From positions 1-7,446 of the forward strand of contig JAKSDE010000212.1 in assembly GCA_022360235.1 (NCBI GenBank): a stretch of DNA of 7,446 bases, given 5' to 3'. The notes under the pieces were generated by a model. That model saw only the letters and a program-made list of their open reading frames with translations, made no database searches and had not been told where the DNA came from. Each line of letters starts with the position of its first letter. Position 1 is the stretch's first letter. The translations under genes and the position numbers were made by a program. Positions 1 to 4,752 of this stretch are shown in pieces. This stretch comes from Cytophagales bacterium. GTDB taxonomy: Bacteria > Bacteroidota > Bacteroidia > Cytophagales > Amoebophilaceae.

Positions 1-2
1 AG

Positions 3-75
3 GCGGGAGTAGCTCAGTTGGTAGAGCGACAGCCTTCCAAGCTGTAGGTCGCGAGTTCGAAGCTCGTCTCCCGCT
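3..75 (+). tRNA. tRNA-Gly (anticodon TCC)
   Basis: A complete cloverleaf is visible. The acceptor stem pairs 3-9 (GCGGGAG) with 68-74 (CTCCCGC), all seven pairs Watson-Crick. The anticodon stem is 29-33/41-45, the loop is CTTCCAA and the anticodon TCC is at 36-38, reading GGA and probably other Gly codons by wobble. The T arm is 51-55/63-67 with loop TTCGAAG and one G-T pair. The discriminator is T75. CCA is not encoded (the next bases are CTT), so the CCA-adding enzyme must supply it. Only two bases precede the gene here, so its promoter and any upstream tRNAs are outside the window. A Gly-Thr pair in front of tuf is a widely conserved arrangement, also seen at E. coli glyT-thrT-tufB. Confidence 0.97.
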
Positions 76-84
76 CTTGTATAG

Positions 85-156
85 GCCGATGTAGCTCAGG
101 GGTAGAGTACTTCCTTGGTAAGGAAGGGGTCACGGGTTCAAATCCCGTCATTGGCT
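85..156 (+). tRNA. tRNA-Thr (anticodon GGT)
   Basis: A complete 72-nt cloverleaf starts 9 nt after tRNA-Gly. The acceptor stem pairs 85-91 (GCCGATG) with 149-155 (CATTGGC), with one G-T pair. The anticodon stem is 110-114/122-126, the loop is TTGGTAA and the anticodon GGT is at 117-119, reading ACC and ACT. The T arm is 132-136/144-148 with loop TTCAAAT. The discriminator is T156 and CCA is not encoded. The last acceptor bases (154-156) also form one side of a 9-bp hairpin with downstream sequence, described as a separate feature. The tRNA is probably cut from a precursor that continues into the tuf mRNA. Confidence 0.97.
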
Positions 157-176
157 CAACAACAAGATTGTTGAGC
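154..176 (+). other. Hairpin overlapping the 3' end of tRNA-Thr
   Basis: GCTCAACAA at 154-162 pairs perfectly with TTGTTGAGC at 168-176, leaving the 5-nt loop CAAGA. The first three stem bases are the last two acceptor bases and the discriminator of tRNA-Thr, so this hairpin and the mature acceptor stem cannot both fully form. No T-run follows (the next bases are ACATACTTAAG), so it does not look like an intrinsic terminator. It may affect 3' processing of the tRNA or stabilise the 5' end of the released tuf mRNA. The pairing is read from the sequence; the role is inference. Confidence 0.6.
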
Positions 177-268
177 ACATACTTAAGAAGCTTAAAAACA
201 AAGTTAAGTTTTACAAGCTAGATTTTTTAATGTATATTGTTTCAATCTAAAAACGGAGATTTTTAAAC
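157..268 (+). promoter_or_regulatory. tuf leader with Shine-Dalgarno-like GGAG
   Basis: This 112-nt AT-rich leader separates tRNA-Thr from tuf. Besides the hairpin that begins in the tRNA, it holds weaker pairings: ACTTAA 181-186 with TTAAGT 204-209, competing with AAGCTTAA 188-195 against 204-211, and TAGATT 219-224 with AATCTA 244-249. GGAG at 255-258 lies 10 nt before the tuf ATG and is the only clear Shine-Dalgarno-like motif before a gene in this window. TATATTGT at 233-240 only loosely resembles the Bacteroidota -7 element TAnnTTTG and has no convincing -33 partner, so I do not call a promoter. tuf may be read from the tRNA promoter upstream. Confidence 0.45.
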
Positions 269-1456
269 ATGGCTAAAGAAAAATTTGATCGTTCAAAACC
301 ACATGTCAATATCGGTACAATTGGTCACGTTGACCACGGTAAGACGACATTAACAGCGGCTATTACCACAGTTTTATCAAAGCAAGGGCTAGCCGAAAAG
401 AAAGACTTTACTTCTATTGACAGTGCACCAGAAGAAAAAGAAAGAGGTATTACTATTAATACTTCACACGTAGAGTATCAGACAGCAAACCGGCATTATG
501 CGCATGTAGACTGTCCCGGTCACGCAGACTATGTAAAAAATATGGTAACAGGAGCTGCACAGATGGATGGGGCAATTTTGGTAGTAGCTGCTACAGATGG
601 TCCCATGCCCCAAACAAGAGAGCATATCCTCCTTGCGCGACAAGTAGGTGTGCCAGCCCTTGTAGTTTTTCTAAATAAAGTGGATGCAGTAGATGATCCC
701 GAACTCCTCGAGTTAGTAGAAATGGAAGTAAGAGAACTTTTAAGCGATTATAAGTTTGACGGTGATAACATTCCTATCATTCAGGGGTCAGCACTGGGGG
801 CATTAAATGGAGAAGAAAAATGGGTGAAGAAAGTCGAAGCATTGATGACTGCTGTAGATGAACACATCCCATTACCTAAACGGTTAGTAGACCAAGATTT
901 CTTGATGTCTGTAGAAGATGTCTTCTCTATTACAGGACGAGGTACAGTAGCTACAGGTAGAATCGAAAGAGGAGTGATAAAGACAGGCGATTCAGTTGAG
1001 ATTCTTGGAATGGGTGCAGAAAATATGACCTCAACAGTGACAGGCGTTGAGATGTTTAAAAAAATATTGGATAGGGGAGAGGCTGGTGATAACGTAGGTT
1101 TATTGCTACGCGGTATCGATAAAAAAGATATCTGCAGAGGTATGGTAGTCTGTAAGCCAGGATCTGTTACCCCACACCATAAATTCAAAGCAGAAGTATA
1201 TATCCTCTCAAAAAAAGAAGGAGGGCGCCATACCCCATTCTTTAGTAAATATAGACCACAGTTTTACTTTAGAACCACTGATGTGACAGGGGAAGTGAAG
1301 CTACCTGAAAAAGTTGAAATGGTAGTGCCAGGCGATAATGTAACCATCGAAGTAGAACTTATCAATAAAGTAGCTATGGAAAAAGGATTACGTTTTGCTA
1401 TTCGAGAAGGGGGCAGAACAGTAGGCGCAGGTCAGGTTACGGAAATTATTGAGTAA
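269..1456 (+). CDS. tuf: Elongation factor Tu (EF-Tu)
   Basis: EF-Tu is the cytoplasmic GTPase that carries aminoacyl-tRNA to the ribosomal A site. The 395-residue product has the full family length and all G motifs: GHVDHGKT 19-26 (P loop), RGITI 59-63 (switch I), DCPGH 81-85 with catalytic His85, NKVD 136-139 and SAL 174-176. Domain 2 (about 205-300) and domain 3 (about 305-395, with GGRHTPF and the [10 protein letters not shown] end) are intact. The start ATG gives the standard [15 protein letters not shown]-terminus and has GGAG 11-14 nt upstream. One oddity is Ser214 (codon 908-910) in FLMSVEDVF, where the family usually has Pro. The insertion GALNGEEKW at 177-185 is typical of Bacteroidota. 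It lies between tRNA-Thr and tRNA-Trp, as in many bacteria, and functionally partners the L7/L12 stalk encoded downstream. Confidence 0.99.
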   Translation: MAKEKFDRSKPHVNIGTIGHVDHGKTTLTAAITTVLSKQGLAEKKDFTSIDSAPEEKERGITINTSHVEYQTANRHYAHVDCPGHADYVKNMVTGAAQMDGAILVVAATDGPMPQTREHILLARQVGVPALVVFLNKVDAVDDPELLELVEMEVRELLSDYKFDGDNIPIIQGSALGALNGEEKWVKKVEALMTAVDEHIPLPKRLVDQDFLMSVEDVFSITGRGTVATGRIERGVIKTGDSVEILGMGAENMTSTVTGVEMFKKILDRGEAGDNVGLLLRGIDKKDICRGMVVCKPGSVTPHHKFKAEVYILSKKEGGRHTPFFSKYRPQFYFRTTDVTGEVKLPEKVEMVVPGDNVTIEVELINKVAMEKGLRFAIREGGRTVGAGQVTEIIE

Positions 1457-1534
1457 CTAGCCCTTGCTATCTATATAAAATTTGCTTATTAAATAGTATA
1501 TGATTAAACTTGCAAACCAATTTGAGATATCCAT

Positions 1535-1607
1535 ACGGGTGTAGCTCAAATGGTAGAGTAGTGGTCTCCAAAACCACTGGTTGGGAGTTCGAGTCTCTCC
1601 ACCCGTG
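1535..1607 (+). tRNA. tRNA-Trp (anticodon CCA)
   Basis: A complete cloverleaf is present. The acceptor stem pairs 1535-1541 (ACGGGTG) with 1600-1606 (CACCCGT), all Watson-Crick. The anticodon stem is 1561-1565/1573-1577, the loop is CTCCAAA and the anticodon CCA is at 1568-1570, reading UGG. The T arm is 1583-1587/1595-1599 with loop TTCGAGT. The discriminator is G1607, as usual for bacterial tRNA-Trp. The 3' CCA tail is not encoded. The gene sits 78 nt after tuf and 13 nt before secE. The tuf-trp gap (1457-1534) is AT-rich and holds only a 4-bp hairpin (TAGC 1458-1461 with GCTA 1466-1469), with no credible terminator and no clear promoter. Confidence 0.97.
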
Positions 1608-1620
1608 CAAACAGTCAATA

Positions 1621-1812
1621 ATGTCGAAACTAAAATCATTTATTCTTGAATCTGCCGAGGAAATAAGAGACAAAGTTTCCTGGCCTAAGTATAGTGAACT
1701 TCAAAACAGTTCAATCCTAGTAATCGTAGCCTCTTTGATCTTTGCTATTGTCATTGGCTTAATAGACCTCGTCTTCAAGAATGCAATATCTTGGTTTTAC
1801 AATACCTTTTAA
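1621..1812 (+). CDS. secE: Preprotein translocase subunit SecE
   Basis: SecE is the small membrane subunit that clamps SecY in the SecYEG protein-export channel of the inner membrane. The product has 63 residues, matching the short single-span form found in most bacteria. Residues 1-28 are a charged amphipathic segment with the family motif SWPKYSEL (20-27). One transmembrane helix follows at about 31-53, then a short tail. The ATG at 1621 gives the expected N-terminus. A longer reading from 1510 would translate through tRNA-Trp and is rejected. No Shine-Dalgarno is visible in the 13 nt between the tRNA and the start, so RNase processing of tRNA-Trp would leave an mRNA with a very short leader. 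secE-nusG adjacency is conserved across bacteria. Confidence 0.96.
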   Translation: MSKLKSFILESAEEIRDKVSWPKYSELQNSSILVIVASLIFAIVIGLIDLVFKNAISWFYNTF

Positions 1813-1842
1813 ATTGATACAAAGAAATTTATTGTTTTTACG

Positions 1843-2400
1843 ATGAGTGAGCCAAAATGGTATGTACTCAAAGTAGTGAATGGGCAAGAGAAAAAGGTGA
1901 AAGCTCATCTTGAGAGAGAAATTTCCAAGCAGAAGCTGGAAGAGCACATTTTACAAGTATTGATACCTACTGAAAAAGTATATGAGATGCGTGCAGGGAA
2001 AAAGCGTACAAGAGCTCGTAACTTTTTTCCTGGTTATATGTTAGTGTATGCTGATCTATCTCACGGTGAGACAAGTAACATCGTAAGAAGTATTCCAGGG
2101 GTCTTGGGGTTCTTAACAGCAAAAGGCTGGAGTGCTTCCAAGGTACCTGAACCACTCAGAAAAGAAGAAGTCAATAGAATACTTGGGAAGGTAGGTGAAG
2201 CGGAAAACTTAGAGGCGAAACTAGAAAAGCCATTTATTGTGGGAGAAGCAGTAAAAGTAGTGGACGGTCCTTTTAGTGGCTTTACAGGTAATATTCAAGA
2301 AGTACTCGAAGATCGGAAGAAGCTCAATGTTATGGTTAAAATCTTTGGAAGAAATACTCCCATTGAACTCCACTATATACAAGTAGAAAAACTAGGGTAA
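1843..2400 (+). CDS. nusG: Transcription termination/antitermination factor NusG
   Basis: NusG binds RNA polymerase through its N-terminal domain, affects pausing, and links transcription to Rho or to the ribosome through its KOW domain. The product has 185 residues, the normal length without extra domains. The NGN domain spans about 4-110, starting with KWYVLKVVNGQEKKV and containing the FFPGY motif (61-65). A Glu/Lys-rich linker (about 115-130) leads to the KOW domain (about 131-185), with FIVGEAVKVVDGPFSGF and a C-terminus in IQVEKLG. It lies 30 nt after secE, with an A/T-rich gap and no Shine-Dalgarno. It is likely co-transcribed with secE and the ribosomal protein genes that follow. Confidence 0.98.
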   Translation: MSEPKWYVLKVVNGQEKKVKAHLEREISKQKLEEHILQVLIPTEKVYEMRAGKKRTRARNFFPGYMLVYADLSHGETSNIVRSIPGVLGFLTAKGWSASKVPEPLRKEEVNRILGKVGEAENLEAKLEKPFIVGEAVKVVDGPFSGFTGNIQEVLEDRKKLNVMVKIFGRNTPIELHYIQVEKLG

Positions 2401-2415
2401 GAGAGGCTATAAAAT

Positions 2416-2438
2416 TTTTGAAATTCATTGAATCAAAA
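2416..2438 (+). other. Bulged hairpin upstream of rplK
   Basis: In the 49-nt nusG-rplK gap, TTTTGA (2416-2421) pairs with TCAAAA (2433-2438). A two-base AA bulge follows on the 5' side, then TTC (2424-2426) pairs with GAA (2430-2432) around the loop ATT. The hairpin ends 11 nt before the rplK start. In E. coli, L1 represses this operon by binding a bulged stem at the rplK leader, so the position suits such an operator. However, the stem is AT-rich and I do not see a clear copy of the 23S rRNA L1 site, so a regulatory role is only a guess. It is not followed by a T-run and is not a terminator. Confidence 0.3.
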
Positions 2439-2449
2439 TCTCAAGAAGC

Positions 2450-2893
2450 ATGGCTAAAGAAGTAAAAGGCTACTTAAAACTGCAAATTAAGGGAGGAGCA
2501 GCTAACCCCTCTCCACCTGTAGGGCCCGCTTTAGGTAGCAAGGGACTAAATATTATGGAGTTCTGCAAACAATTCAATGCTAGAACAAAAGACAAACAAG
2601 GAGAAGTAGTGCCCGTTGTCATCAAGATTTATAATGACAACTCTTTTGACTTTATTATTAAAACGCCTCCCACATCCACGCTAATTATGAAGACGGCTAA
2701 GATCGAAAAGGGATCTAAAGAATCTAATAGAAATAAGGTAGCCGCTATAAACTGGGAGGACGTGAAAGAGATTGCTGAAATTAAAATGCCTGACTTAAAT
2801 GCTTTTGACTTATATGCTGCTATGAAACTGGTCGCTGGAACAGCAAGAAGTATGGGCGTCACTGTACAAGGTAAAACACCTTGGAGTAGTTAA
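2450..2893 (+). CDS. rplK: 50S ribosomal protein L11 (uL11)
   Basis: L11 binds the GTPase-associated centre of 23S rRNA at the base of the L7/L12 stalk, where EF-Tu and EF-G act; it is also needed for the RelA stringent response and for thiostrepton binding. The product has 147 residues, within the family range. The N-terminal domain (about 1-70) contains the proline-rich [14 protein letters not shown] (22-35). The C-terminal rRNA-binding domain (about 75-141) carries the [20 protein letters not shown] region (113-132) and the conserved SMGV (134-137). The start gives the usual [13 protein letters not shown]. There is no Shine-Dalgarno, only AAGAAG just before the ATG. It is followed after 8 nt by rplA, forming the classic L11 operon. 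Confidence 0.98.
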   Translation: MAKEVKGYLKLQIKGGAANPSPPVGPALGSKGLNIMEFCKQFNARTKDKQGEVVPVVIKIYNDNSFDFIIKTPPTSTLIMKTAKIEKGSKESNRNKVAAINWEDVKEIAEIKMPDLNAFDLYAAMKLVAGTARSMGVTVQGKTPWSS

Positions 2894-2901
2894 AAAAAGT
2901 A

Positions 2902-3600
2902 ATGGCAAAGCTAACTAAAAGACAGAAAGAAATTCTTAAAAAATACGACTTCAAAGAAAGTTACCCTTTAGATGAAGCAGTAAAAATTGTCAAGGATATT
3001 ACTTACACAAAATTTGATGCTTCTGTAGATATAGCTATTCGTTTAGGAGTAGATCCAAGAAAGGCAGACCAAATGGTAAGAGGAGCCGTAACCCTGCCTC
3101 ATGGTACAGGCAAAGATCTTAAAGTGTTAGTATTATGTACGCCTGATAAAGAAAATGAAGCCAAAGAAGCAGGAGCCGATTATGTAGGGCTAGACGATTA
3201 CATTAAGAAAATTGAAGAAGGATGGACAGAGGTAGAAGTTATTATTACCATGCCTACTATCATGGCAAAAGTGGGTAGGCTAGGGAAAATACTAGGACCA
3301 AGAGGCCTCATGCCTAACCCTAAGACAGGTACTGTAACCTTAGAGGTAGGTAAAGCAGTGAAGGAAGTAAAAAGTGGCAAGATCAACTTTAAAGTAGATA
3401 AATATGGTATCATCCATACTAGTATTGGAAGAGCCTCTTTTCCACCTGAACGCATTAGAGATAATGCTTTAGAATTAATAGGTCTAGTGAATAAACTTAA
3501 ACCTACTTCTGCGAAAGGTACTTATCTACAAAGTATTAACCTTTCTAGCACCATGAGTAAAGGAGTACTGATTGACAAAAATAGTATTACTGGACTTTAA
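2902..3600 (+). CDS. rplA: 50S ribosomal protein L1 (uL1)
   Basis: L1 binds 23S rRNA to form the mobile stalk that guides release of E-site tRNA, and in several bacteria it represses its own operon by binding the mRNA. The 232-residue product has the normal length. Domain I is split (about 1-65 and 160-232) around domain II (about 66-159). The family signature is clear at 119-145, including [20 protein letters not shown] (124-143). Phe39 and the [11 protein letters not shown] stretch (159-169) fit the RNA-binding face of domain I. The ATG lies 8 nt after the rplK stop, with only A-rich sequence before it. The rplJ start follows after 10 nt, so the genes are probably translationally coupled. 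Confidence 0.98.
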   Translation: MAKLTKRQKEILKKYDFKESYPLDEAVKIVKDITYTKFDASVDIAIRLGVDPRKADQMVRGAVTLPHGTGKDLKVLVLCTPDKENEAKEAGADYVGLDDYIKKIEEGWTEVEVIITMPTIMAKVGRLGKILGPRGLMPNPKTGTVTLEVGKAVKEVKSGKINFKVDKYGIIHTSIGRASFPPERIRDNALELIGLVNKLKPTSAKGTYLQSINLSSTMSKGVLIDKNSITGL

Positions 3601-3610
3601 TAAAAATAAA

Positions 3611-4150
3611 ATGATACGTGAAGAAAAAGCACAAATTATTGAAAGTCTGGGAGAGCAATTTTCTGCTTCTGCTTACTTCTATATCATTGATGCCGCAGGC
3701 CTAACAGTGGAAGAAGTAAATGATTTCAGAAGAAAATGCTTCGAAAAAGGTGTGGTGTATATGGTAGTAAAAAATACACTTATCAAAAAAAGCCTCGAAA
3801 GACTAGAGAATGATATAGATTACTCGGTCTTGAATGAGCAAGTCTTGAAAGGATTTTCTGGTATCCTGATTTCAAAAGATGCTGCCAATATACCTGCCAA
3901 AATCATGAAGGCCTTTAGGAAAGAAAGAGGTAAGGATAAACCCACGCTTAAAGGAGCATCTATCGATGGAGAACTCTTCATTGGTCATGAGCACTTAGAG
4001 GCACTGAGTAGGCTTAAGTCTAAAACAGAACTTATTGGAGAAGTAATTAACTTACTACAGTCGCCTGCTATGAAGGTAATAACCTCACTACAGGATAGTA
4101 AGCATAAGCTAGCAGGAATTCTAAAAACTTTATCTAAAAAACAGTCTTAA
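3611..4150 (+). CDS. rplJ: 50S ribosomal protein L10 (uL10)
   Basis: L10 anchors the L7/L12 dimers to 23S rRNA next to L11. I place the start at ATG 3611, giving 179 residues. MIREEKAQIIESLGEQF matches the usual L10 N-terminus and is preceded by a 10-nt gap after rplA. A longer frame from TTG 3572 would add 13 residues and overlap rplA by 29 nt; the extra residues have no family counterpart. The rRNA-binding N-terminal domain (about 1-105) includes the AAGLTVEEVNDFRRKC region (28-43) and VVKNTLIKK (52-60). The C-terminal helix (about 143-175, LLQSPAMKVITSLQ) is where L7/L12 dimers dock. With only 10 nt upstream there is no room for the long L10-binding leader known from E. coli, so any autoregulation must use another site. 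Confidence 0.96.
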   Translation: MIREEKAQIIESLGEQFSASAYFYIIDAAGLTVEEVNDFRRKCFEKGVVYMVVKNTLIKKSLERLENDIDYSVLNEQVLKGFSGILISKDAANIPAKIMKAFRKERGKDKPTLKGASIDGELFIGHEHLEALSRLKSKTELIGEVINLLQSPAMKVITSLQDSKHKLAGILKTLSKKQS

Positions 4151-4189
4151 AATTGAATTATACTATTACTAATTAAAAAAATTAACAAA

Positions 4190-4570
4190 ATGACAGATCT
4201 TAAGGCACTCGCAGAACAACTCGTTAATTTAACGGTTAAGGAAGTCAATGAATTGACAGAAATATTGAAAAAAGAATATGGTATTGAACCTGCAGCAGCA
4301 GCAGCACCCGTCATGGTGGCAGGGGCAAGCGAAGGGAGAGCTGAAGCGGCTGAAGAGAAAAGTAGCTTTGACATAGTGCTTGAATCACCAGGAGATTCTA
4401 GACTCACTGTTGTAAAACTTGTTAAAGAAATAACCGGCTTAGGCCTCAAAGAAGCTAAAGATCTCGTCGATGCTGCACCCAAGCCTATCAAGGAAGGCGT
4501 AGCCCCCAAAGAGGCTGAAGCTGCTAAGAGCAAACTAGAAGAAGTAGGAGCTAAGGTGGTGTTAAAGTAA
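4190..4570 (+). CDS. rplL: 50S ribosomal protein L7/L12 (bL12)
   Basis: L7/L12 is the flexible multi-copy stalk protein that recruits EF-Tu, EF-G, IF2 and release factors and stimulates their GTPase activity. The product has 126 residues, normal length. Residues 1-33 form the dimerisation and L10-binding domain ([20 protein letters not shown]). Residues 34-57 are the Ala-rich hinge. The C-terminal factor-binding domain (58-126) contains the conserved [17 protein letters not shown] (78-94) and ends in GAKVVLK. The gap from rplJ is 39 nt, AT-rich, with no Shine-Dalgarno (AACAAAATG). Because L7/L12 is needed in several copies per ribosome, rplL is normally expressed above rpoB, which makes the following intergenic region a likely control point. 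Confidence 0.98.
   Translation: MTDLKALAEQLVNLTVKEVNELTEILKKEYGIEPAAAAAPVMVAGASEGRAEAAEEKSSFDIVLESPGDSRLTVVKLVKEITGLGLKEAKDLVDAAPKPIKEGVAPKEAEAAKSKLEEVGAKVVLK
4292..4306 (+). repeat. rplL: (GCA)5 run in the rplL hinge
   Basis: Five perfect GCA codons encode Ala35 to Ala39 at the start of the L7/L12 hinge. Hinge length and composition vary widely in this family, so copy-number change by slippage would stay in frame and probably be tolerated. It is a short tract with no sign of a special function. Confidence 0.6.
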
Positions 4571-4707
4571 AGTGAATTTCTTCCTTCATAGCTTCAGAAA
4601 ATTGTGAGTATTCTTAGGCTCACTTTCTCTGGTGAAGGCTTTTCCTAATTGAGCGAGAGAAAAGAGCTAATATACCTTCACAACAAAAAGCATAAGTCAT
4701 ACTTGTA

Positions 4708-4740
4708 ATGAGTATAACACTTTTTATACTTAAAAATTAA
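4708..4740 (+). CDS. Possible 10-codon leader ORF before rpoB
   Basis: ATG AGT ATA ACA CTT TTT ATA CTT AAA AAT TAA encodes MSITLFILKN. It is in the same frame as rpoB, and its TAA ends 12 nt before the TTG start. It covers the hairpin 4709-4716/4725-4732, so ribosomes on it would disturb that fold. No Shine-Dalgarno precedes it, which says little here because most genes in this window lack one. It could be a leader peptide or a coupling device, or it could arise by chance in AT-rich sequence, which is quite possible at this length. Confidence 0.2.
   Translation: MSITLFILKN
4709..4732 (+). other. Hairpin just upstream of rpoB
   Basis: TGAGTATA (4709-4716) pairs with TATACTTA (4725-4732), eight pairs including one G-T, around the loop ACACTTTT. 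It is followed by AAAATTAA rather than a T-run, so it is not an intrinsic terminator on the + strand. It competes with the hairpin 4699-4704/4710-4715 for the same AGTAT segment. It ends 20 nt before the rpoB start. Confidence 0.4.
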
Positions 4741-4752
4741 ATCCATAGAACC

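Larger units (their letters stand above)
4571..4752 (+). promoter_or_regulatory. rplL-rpoB leader with alternative hairpins
   Basis: This 182-nt non-coding stretch is the longest gap in the operon. TGAAGG (4633-4638) can pair either with upstream CCTTCA (4583-4588), enclosing GTGAG 4604-4608/CTCAC 4619-4623, or with downstream CCTTCA (4675-4680), enclosing CTTTTC 4639-4644/GAAAAG 4659-4664. Further on, AGTAT at 4711-4715 can pair with ATACT 4699-4703 or with 4726-4730. Such exclusive folds suit an attenuator or RNA-processing region; in E. coli this gap holds an attenuator and an RNase III site. TTGTAA (4703-4708), a 16-nt spacer and TATACT (4725-4730) resemble a sigma-70 promoter, but no Bacteroidota TAnnTTTG element is present. 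The pairings are visible; the function is inferred. Confidence 0.4.

Noticed and set aside
781..1188. 135-codon open frame on the minus strand inside tuf
   Set aside because: It lies antisense to an intact EF-Tu gene and resembles no protein family; it is a by-product of EF-Tu codon use.
1457..1534. Possible terminator or promoter between tuf and tRNA-Trp
   Set aside because: The only hairpin is 4 bp with no T-run. The best promoter-like string (TATAAAATTTG, 1474-1484) has the wrong spacing for TAnnTTTG and no -33 partner.
1510..1620. Upstream extension of secE from ATG 1510, adding 37 residues
   Set aside because: The extension translates straight through the complete tRNA-Trp gene; the conserved SecE N-terminus begins at ATG 1621.
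3572..3610. Earlier rplJ start at TTG 3572 overlapping rplA
   Set aside because: The added 13 residues do not match L10, whereas ATG 3611 gives the canonical N-terminus and a clean 10-nt gap.
4147..4533. 128-codon open frame on the minus strand over rplL
   Set aside because: It is antisense to rplL, and its Ala/Ser/Leu-rich composition is the reverse complement of the L7/L12 codons.
4604..4626. Intrinsic terminator after rplL (GTGAG/CTCAC followed by TTT)
   Set aside because: The stem is only five pairs with a 10-nt loop, and the T-run is three bases broken by C, too weak for a terminator call.
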